A stretch of 35,640 nt of DNA, from positions 1-35,640 of the forward strand of contig CAMHFW010000004.1 of assembly GCA_946184675.1 (NCBI GenBank), in the 5' to 3' direction. The position numbers and the translations under genes are program-made. This document shows, in pieces, positions 31,005-35,640 of the stretch. This DNA is from an uncultured Clostridia bacterium. Lineage in GTDB: Bacteria > Bacillota > Clostridia > Lachnospirales > Lachnospiraceae. Under the pieces are notes generated by a model. It saw only the letters and a program-made list of their open reading frames with translations, was not told the DNA's origin and did not search any database. Every line of letters begins with the position of its first letter. The stretch's first letter is position 1.

Positions 31005-33416
31005 ATGAAATACGGATATTTTGATGATGCAGCCAGGGAATATGTGATTACACGGCCGGATACTCCGCTCCCCTGGATCAACTACCTGGGCAATGACGGA
31101 TTTTTTTCACTGATCAGCAATACCTGCGGCGGTTACAGTTTTTATAAGGATGCCAAGCTTCGCAGGATTACCCGCTTCCGTTATAATAATGTACCTGCAG
31201 ACGACGGAGGCCGCTGCTTTTATATCTGCGATGATAAAAATGTCTGGAGCCCCGCTTTCCTTCCGGCGAGGGCTCCTCTGGACAGCTACCGGTGTCGCCA
31301 CGGCATGGGCTATTCTGTTTTTGAGAGCAGCAAGGATGATGTGCAGGCTTCCCTGACTGTTATGGTTCCCCTGCATACCGATATGGAAGTACAGAAACTA
31401 GTCCTGACCAACCAGTCTGCTTCCCCCAAAGAGCTTTGTGTTTATGCCGCTGCCGAGTGGTGCCTGTGGAATGCGGTGGACGATTCTATGAATTACCAGC
31501 GTAACTGGAACATCGGCGAGGTTGAGGTTGAAGGAAGCACCATCTACCATAAGACAGAGTACCGGGAGCGCCGCGACCACTATGCCTTCTATTCGGTCAA
31601 TGCGCCGGTTTCCGGTTTTGATACCGACAGAGATTCTTTCCTGGGCCGCTTCCGCGGCTGGGATGATCCGCAGGCGGTCGAAAGCCGTACTTCTTACGGA
31701 AGCATCGCCGCAGGCTGGGCACCCATTGCCTCCCTGCAGGTCAAAGTCACCCTGGCTCCCGGCGAGAGCAAGGTCCTGCTTTACTGTCTGGGATATGCGG
31801 AAAACACCGCAGATCAGAAGTTTACTGCCCCGGATGTGATCAATAAAGAAAAAGCGCATCTTCTTCTAAGCGCTTTTCAGACAGAGGCTCAGTTCGATGA
31901 AGCGCTCCTGGCCCTTAAGGAGTACTGGTCGCAGCTTTTGTCCCGCTTTTCCGTAAAAAGCAGCGAGGAGAAGCTGGACCGCATGGTCAATATCTGGAAT
32001 CAGTACCAGTGCATGGTCACCTTCAACATGAGCCGCAGCGCTTCCTATTACGAGAGCGGCACCGGACGCGGCATGGGATTCCGCGACAGCTGCCAGGATC
32101 TGCTGGGCTTTGTCCACCTGATTCCGGAGCGCGCCAGAGAGCGTATTCTGGATATCGCCGCCATCCAGTTTGATGACGGCAGTACTTATCACCAGTACCA
32201 GCCCCTTACCAAAAGGGGCAATGCCGATATCGGCAGCGGTTTCAATGACGACCCCCTCTGGCTGGTGGCCTGTACATGTGCTTATATTCGCGAGACTGGC
32301 GATTTTTCCATACTCCATGAACCGGTCCCCTTTAACAATGAGCCAGGAACGGAAGTTCCTCTGATGGAACACCTCCGCAGAAGCCTGGGCTATATCATTA
32401 GCCACCGGGGTCCGCACGAGCTTCCCTTGATCGGCCGGGCTGACTGGAATGACTGTCTTAATCTCAACTGCTTCAGCAATACGCCGGGCGAGAGCTTCCA
32501 GACGGCTTCCAATTTTGAGAGCGGCAAGGCGGAAAGTGTCTTTATCGCCGGCATGTTCGTCAAATACGGCAATGAGTACGCAGACCTCTGTGACCGGATC
32601 GATCTGAAAGAAGAAGGCAGTCAGATTCGTCAGGCTGTTTCTGAAATAGAAAAAGCCGTGCTGGAGCACGGCTGGGATGGTGAGTGGTTCAAGAGAGCTT
32701 ACGATGCTTTTGAGCGGCCCATCGGAAGCAAAGAGAATGAAGAAGGGCAGATTTTCATCGAGCCCCAGGGATTCTGCGTCATGGCCGGCATCGGCGGTGA
32801 AGACTACGGACGGCGGGCTCTGGCCTCCACCCTGGATCTTCTGGGCAATGAGTTCGGCATCGAAGTCCTCTACCCCTGCTACAGCAGATATTATGATTAT
32901 CTGGGCGAGATTTCTTCCTATCCTCCGGGATATAAGGAAAATGGTTCTGTCTTCTGCCACAATAACCCCTGGATCACACTTGCCTGCTGCACCCTGCATG
33001 ACGGAAACAGCGCATTTGATCTGTATACAAGAAACGCTCCTGCCTATATCGAAGACAAGAGCGAGATCCACCGCACGGAACCCTACTGTTACAGCCAGAC
33101 CATCGCCGGCCGGTCTGCAAAGACCTTCGGCGAGGCTAAAAACTCCTGGCTGACAGGCACCGCAGCCTGGTCCTTTGTCGCAGTCAGCCAGGGAATCCTC
33201 GGAATCCGGCCTGATTATGACGGTCTGATCATAGATCCCTGCCTGCCTGACAAGATGAAAGGATTCCATGTCAGCCGCGTATTCCGCGGCAGCCGCTATG
33301 ATATTACCGTACGCCGCGGTGATGAAAAAGGACTTATCGTGAACGGAGAAGCAGTCGCGGGACGGACGATCCCCCTGTCCGGCTCGCCGGTCTGCACTGC
33401 CATACTTACCATCTGA
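31005..33416 (+). CDS. Cellobiose phosphorylase (GH94)
   Basis: An 803-residue cytosolic enzyme that cleaves cellobiose with phosphate to alpha-glucose-1-phosphate and glucose, saving ATP. Hallmarks: KYGYFDDAAREYVITRPDTPLPWINYLG at the N-terminus, RITRFRYNNVPADDGGR (54-70), GMGFRDSCQDLLGFV (356-370), the catalytic-acid segment GRADWNDCLNLN (477-488) and C-terminal NNPW and GSRYDITVRR. The track start (30831) lies upstream of the predicted promoter; the ATG at 31005 has CAGGAG and gives the length usual for the family (about 800-810). Divergent from the LacI-type regulator and probably repressed by it. No signal peptide. Cellodextrin phosphorylases are longer, so cellobiose is the likely substrate. 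Confidence 0.93.
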   Translation: MKYGYFDDAAREYVITRPDTPLPWINYLGNDGFFSLISNTCGGYSFYKDAKLRRITRFRYNNVPADDGGRCFYICDDKNVWSPAFLPARAPLDSYRCRHGMGYSVFESSKDDVQASLTVMVPLHTDMEVQKLVLTNQSASPKELCVYAAAEWCLWNAVDDSMNYQRNWNIGEVEVEGSTIYHKTEYRERRDHYAFYSVNAPVSGFDTDRDSFLGRFRGWDDPQAVESRTSYGSIAAGWAPIASLQVKVTLAPGESKVLLYCLGYAENTADQKFTAPDVINKEKAHLLLSAFQTEAQFDEALLALKEYWSQLLSRFSVKSSEEKLDRMVNIWNQYQCMVTFNMSRSASYYESGTGRGMGFRDSCQDLLGFVHLIPERARERILDIAAIQFDDGSTYHQYQPLTKRGNADIGSGFNDDPLWLVACTCAYIRETGDFSILHEPVPFNNEPGTEVPLMEHLRRSLGYIISHRGPHELPLIGRADWNDCLNLNCFSNTPGESFQTASNFESGKAESVFIAGMFVKYGNEYADLCDRIDLKEEGSQIRQAVSEIEKAVLEHGWDGEWFKRAYDAFERPIGSKENEEGQIFIEPQGFCVMAGIGGEDYGRRALASTLDLLGNEFGIEVLYPCYSRYYDYLGEISSYPPGYKENGSVFCHNNPWITLACCTLHDGNSAFDLYTRNAPAYIEDKSEIHRTEPYCYSQTIAGRSAKTFGEAKNSWLTGTAAWSFVAVSQGILGIRPDYDGLIIDPCLPDKMKGFHVSRVFRGSRYDITVRRGDEKGLIVNGEAVAGRTIPLSGSPVCTAILTI

Positions 33417-33451
33417 CAGGAGCAGCTTTTCCCATCATCACTTTAAGCATA

Positions 33452-33506
33452 AAAAGCGCTTATCAGCCAGTCCATTCCCCTTCCTTCTGGCCCGATAAGC
33501 GCTTTT
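33452..33506. terminator. Bidirectional terminator between GH94 and GDPD genes
   Basis: Perfect 13-bp arms AAAAGCGCTTATC (33452-33464) and their complement (33494-33506), with an inner GCCAG/CTGGC pairing. T-tracts follow on both strands. It lies between two converging genes; the right arm ends one base before the GDPD stop codon. Confidence 0.88.
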
Positions 33507-33507
33507 A

Positions 33508-35382
33508 TTATTTCCATCTGAGCTCCGGTAATGTCAGCTCCGGCCTCTGCTGCCCCAGCAGTTTGATAAAGTCTGACAGCAGATCGCTGTAGCGGCTGTC
33601 CTCTACGCATTGCCTGGCCAGAGGAATATTATCTGTGATAATATTGTCCACGCGATTCTCGATCATACTGTTGATGCTTTTTTCGGAATTCACCGTCCAT
33701 GCATATATCTGTTTGCCGGCATTGTGCACACGGGACACCATCCTGACAGTCGCGCTGGAGGCTTCCACACTGAAATGATCCGCTGCCTCCATGCGGGTGA
33801 TATCGCCGTAAGCCAGGCTCATGACGTAGACCGTTTCCATTTCCGGGTCATACTCTTTGACCCGCTCAAGCACCCCGTAGACCTGCGAAGTGATCACACA
33901 GTCATTTTCCAGGCCGTATTCCCGTATAATATCAACGACAGCCTTTTCAAAATCCTTTTCATGTCCGGTCGGCTTGAGCTCCACATTGAGTCTGAGACCG
34001 CTTTCCTTGGAAAAAGCAGCAACCTCCCGCAGAAGGGGGACCTTTTCTCCGGCAAATTCCGGGCTGAAAAAGCTGCCTGCGTCAAGCTGGGCGATTTCAT
34101 CATAGGTCAGTTCCCAGACATTGGCATTTTTCCCTGTGGTCCGTTTTGTGTTGGAATCATGCATGACAATGATCTGCCCGTCTTTGGTCTGCTGGACATC
34201 CAGTTCCGTCCAGTCTGCCCCCTGCTCCCAGGCCCCGCGGAAAGCCGCCATGGTATTTTCCGGGTAGAAGGCGGAGGCTCCGCGGTGGGCTGTGATCTCC
34301 ATCACGCGGACATGTTCGATCTGCGGATTCAGCCTTCCGGAAGTAAATAAAAATCCAACACCGAATGCCGCCACAAGCAGCAGTCCGGCGGCGCTAAGCA
34401 GAATACGGTGCTGCAGGCGGAGCCTGGCCGGATCCTTCTCCATGCCGGGCGGCGGAATGTGGATCTCCTCCTCCCCTTTTTCCTCTTTGTGCAGATAAAA
34501 CAGAGCACTGACCACTGCGTAGGCCACCGGCGTGGAGAGGGCCATCGAAGCCAGAATAACAAGAACAACCACGATCCATACTCCTGTGGTCGTCAGCCAG
34601 CGCAGGACAAACATGTTCTCAAAAAAACCGGACAGAGCCATTGCAGCCGAAACCAGGCCGACAGTCAGTCCCAGCTGCACAAGCCAGAAAACGGTCTGCG
34701 ATGCGATCAGGGTCAAGAAATCACCCAGTCTGTGCTTGTCCGACAGGGCAGTGCTTCTCTGATGTGCCTGCCGGAAGGAGCAGCCCTCCAGTGTATAGTA
34801 GTGAATGGCATACAGCCACCGCATCAGGAGCAGGCCGGCAATCACAACCAGAGCAGCCGCGAGAATCGTATAAAGCTTTTTTGATAAAATGACTTCGATC
34901 ACGAATCCCGGCAGAGATAAGGTACTCATTACGCCGGTTGCCATACCGATGCTGGCAAAGGGCATCAGCATCAAAAGCACCAAGACCAGAAGATAATTTT
35001 GCGGAAGCCAGATCCGCAGGGCATTGCGGACCGAAAAGCGTATGATTGCCACGAGACCGGCTTGCTCTTTCTGCCTGGACTGATCCAATGTGTAAATAAC
35101 AGCACTGATATCAATCATATTCACGGTAGCTGCCAGAAGAACAAAAGCCAGGATCATCAGGATGGTAAGGGGATGTTTCAGAAATAACCAGATATTTTCC
35201 CTGGTCAGATAAGGGTAGCCGGAGAGTCTCATAATGCCGGTAAAGCACAGTCCAAGCAGAGGGAAGCCTGCCACTGTAATCAGCAGCTTGTAAAGGAGTT
35301 CAAACATGATAAAAGCTTTCCAGTTGCGCATGACCAGTCCAGCTGTGACAGGTCCTCTGGATTTGCGTATCCTCTGTCTCAT
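33508..35382 (-). CDS. Membrane-embedded glycerophosphodiester phosphodiesterase
   Basis: A 624-residue protein. Residues 20-345 form a polytopic membrane region with about eight hydrophobic segments. A C-terminal GDPD domain (about 360-600) has the catalytic signature ITAHRGASAFYPENT (His366, Arg367, Glu375), TELDVQQTKDG (Glu394, Asp396) and IVMHD (His408). It hydrolyses glycerophosphodiesters to glycerol-3-phosphate and an alcohol; membrane-linked versions are known in Firmicutes, where lipids or lipoteichoic acid may be the source of substrate. The catalytic domain follows the last helix, so its side depends on the helix count. The start at 35382 has AAGGAGGGGAG upstream. Single-gene transcript. 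Confidence 0.9.
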   Translation of the reverse strand: MRQRIRKSRGPVTAGLVMRNWKAFIMFELLYKLLITVAGFPLLGLCFTGIMRLSGYPYLTRENIWLFLKHPLTILMILAFVLLAATVNMIDISAVIYTLDQSRQKEQAGLVAIIRFSVRNALRIWLPQNYLLVLVLLMLMPFASIGMATGVMSTLSLPGFVIEVILSKKLYTILAAALVVIAGLLLMRWLYAIHYYTLEGCSFRQAHQRSTALSDKHRLGDFLTLIASQTVFWLVQLGLTVGLVSAAMALSGFFENMFVLRWLTTTGVWIVVVLVILASMALSTPVAYAVVSALFYLHKEEKGEEEIHIPPPGMEKDPARLRLQHRILLSAAGLLLVAAFGVGFLFTSGRLNPQIEHVRVMEITAHRGASAFYPENTMAAFRGAWEQGADWTELDVQQTKDGQIIVMHDSNTKRTTGKNANVWELTYDEIAQLDAGSFFSPEFAGEKVPLLREVAAFSKESGLRLNVELKPTGHEKDFEKAVVDIIREYGLENDCVITSQVYGVLERVKEYDPEMETVYVMSLAYGDITRMEAADHFSVEASSATVRMVSRVHNAGKQIYAWTVNSEKSINSMIENRVDNIITDNIPLARQCVEDSRYSDLLSDFIKLLGQQRPELTLPELRWK

Positions 35383-35480
35383 AACTCCCCTCCTTCCCCT
35401 GATGTCCGGCAGATCTTTCTCTATTATATTATATATATCATATCTCTCATATCATATCTCTGTATCTCTGTATCTATTCT

Positions 35481-35509
35481 ATTATACGCAAAAAACCGCC
35501 AAGCTACAA
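35481..35509 (-). promoter_or_regulatory. Promoter of the GDPD gene
   Basis: Minus-strand TTGTAG (35504-35509) and perfect TATAAT (35481-35486) with a 17-base spacer. The ~95-base leader down to the start codon is made of degenerate ATATC/TATCTCTG repeats of no obvious function. Confidence 0.6.
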
Positions 35510-35547
35510 GGAGACAGAGGGAGACAGGGGACGGTTCTCTGTCTCCC
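35510..35547. repeat. REP-like hairpin (GGGACGGTTCTCTGTCTCC type)
   Basis: GGAGACAGAG (35510-35519) is perfectly inverted at 35537-35546, and a second GGGAGACAG (35519-35527) pairs with the same right arm (35539-35547), giving two alternative stems around GGGGACGGTT. This GACAGGGGACGGTTCTCTGTC core is, from memory, a widespread intergenic repeat in Firmicutes associated with REP-type (IS200-like, Y1) transposases. It directly abuts the GDPD -35 box. Confidence 0.6.
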
Positions 35548-35585
35548 TCCTTTCGCATACAAAAACAGCCGGAAAATCAGTTTTT

Positions 35586-35640
35586 TGATATGCTACCCCC
35601 AAGTAGGACACTGAAATATAAAAAACTACTTGGGGGTGTT
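35586..35640. mobile_element. Possible terminus of an IS3-type insertion sequence (runs off window)
   Basis: TGATATGCTACCCCC begins a segment with a perfect 12-bp inverted repeat ACCCCCAAGTAG/CTACTTGGGGGT (35595-35606 with 35626-35637). A TGATATGCT-type end with a CAAGTAG-GACA continuation resembles IS3/IS150-group termini. The rest of the element would lie beyond base 35640, so this is tentative; a plain hairpin is the alternative. Confidence 0.35.

Noticed and set aside
31866-33269. 467-codon minus-strand ORF inside the GH94 gene
   Set aside because: Antisense shadow of a clearly recognisable cellobiose phosphorylase; no ribosome site, no family resemblance.
1-35640. CRISPR arrays, tRNA or rRNA genes, prophage
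   Set aside because: No regularly spaced repeats, no clover-leaf or rRNA signatures, no phage-type genes seen.

Overview
The window is ordinary chromosome of a Gram-positive Firmicute, most likely a gut-type Clostridia/Lachnospiraceae. The evidence is strong AGGAGG ribosome sites, sigma-A-type promoters, a split cobalamin methionine synthase, Zn-ribbon, Sel1 and TPM proteins, a DUF1292 protein and a sugar ABC transporter with cellobiose phosphorylase. This assignment is an inference from gene content; no rRNA or tRNA gene was seen. Most genes lie on the minus strand.

Left to right: (1) 1-3.67 kb is a minus-strand methionine operon, metF, then a stand-alone MetH reactivation protein, then metH, which runs off the left edge and is therefore missing from the ORF track. 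(2) 3.7-4.1 kb is a gene-free stretch holding a decayed relative of the small inverted-repeat element at 23.7 kb. (3) 4.1-7.8 kb is a three-gene operon: Sel1-repeat protein, double zinc-ribbon membrane protein and exported tandem-TPM protein. (4) 7.8-8.3 kb is a lone YtrA-type GntR regulator whose promoter is covered by a perfect 19-bp inverted repeat. (5) 8.3-11.36 kb encodes an L,D-transpeptidase and a tandem PPK2 polyphosphate kinase/phosphotransferase. (6) 11.4-17.3 kb is the most interesting locus. It is a dlt-like operon with an AMP-forming ligase, a carrier protein, a fold-type III PLP decarboxylase, an MBOAT acyltransferase and a DltD-like SGNH protein. The decarboxylase and a ligase pocket lacking the D-alanine determinants suggest that a decarboxylated or otherwise unusual amino acid, not D-Ala, is attached to a surface or extracellular acceptor. 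(7) 17.4-20.8 kb holds a DUF1292 gene and an operon of D-2-hydroxyacid dehydrogenase, tocopherol-cyclase-like protein and PHP phosphoesterase. (8) 20.9-23.7 kb, plus strand, has a lone molybdopterin oxidoreductase and an NT5C-type HAD nucleotidase.

(9) 23.7-23.9 kb is a 199-bp MITE-like element with 18/19 matching terminal inverted repeats and an internal hairpin. (10) 23.9-33.4 kb is a beta-glucan oligosaccharide (probably cello-oligosaccharide) locus. Minus-strand genes encode a LacI regulator, a lipoprotein binding protein, two permeases, a cytoplasmic GH5 and a MsmK/UgpC-type ATPase; divergent from these is a GH94 cellobiose phosphorylase. ACG/CGT-type operator repeats sit on both divergent promoters. 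(11) 33.5-35.4 kb is a membrane-anchored glycerophosphodiester phosphodiesterase, followed at the right edge by a REP-like hairpin and a possible IS3-type terminus.

Working model: oligosaccharides enter through the lipoprotein-dependent ABC importer, are trimmed inside by GH5, and are phosphorolysed by GH94. The 8-17 kb block acts on the cell envelope.
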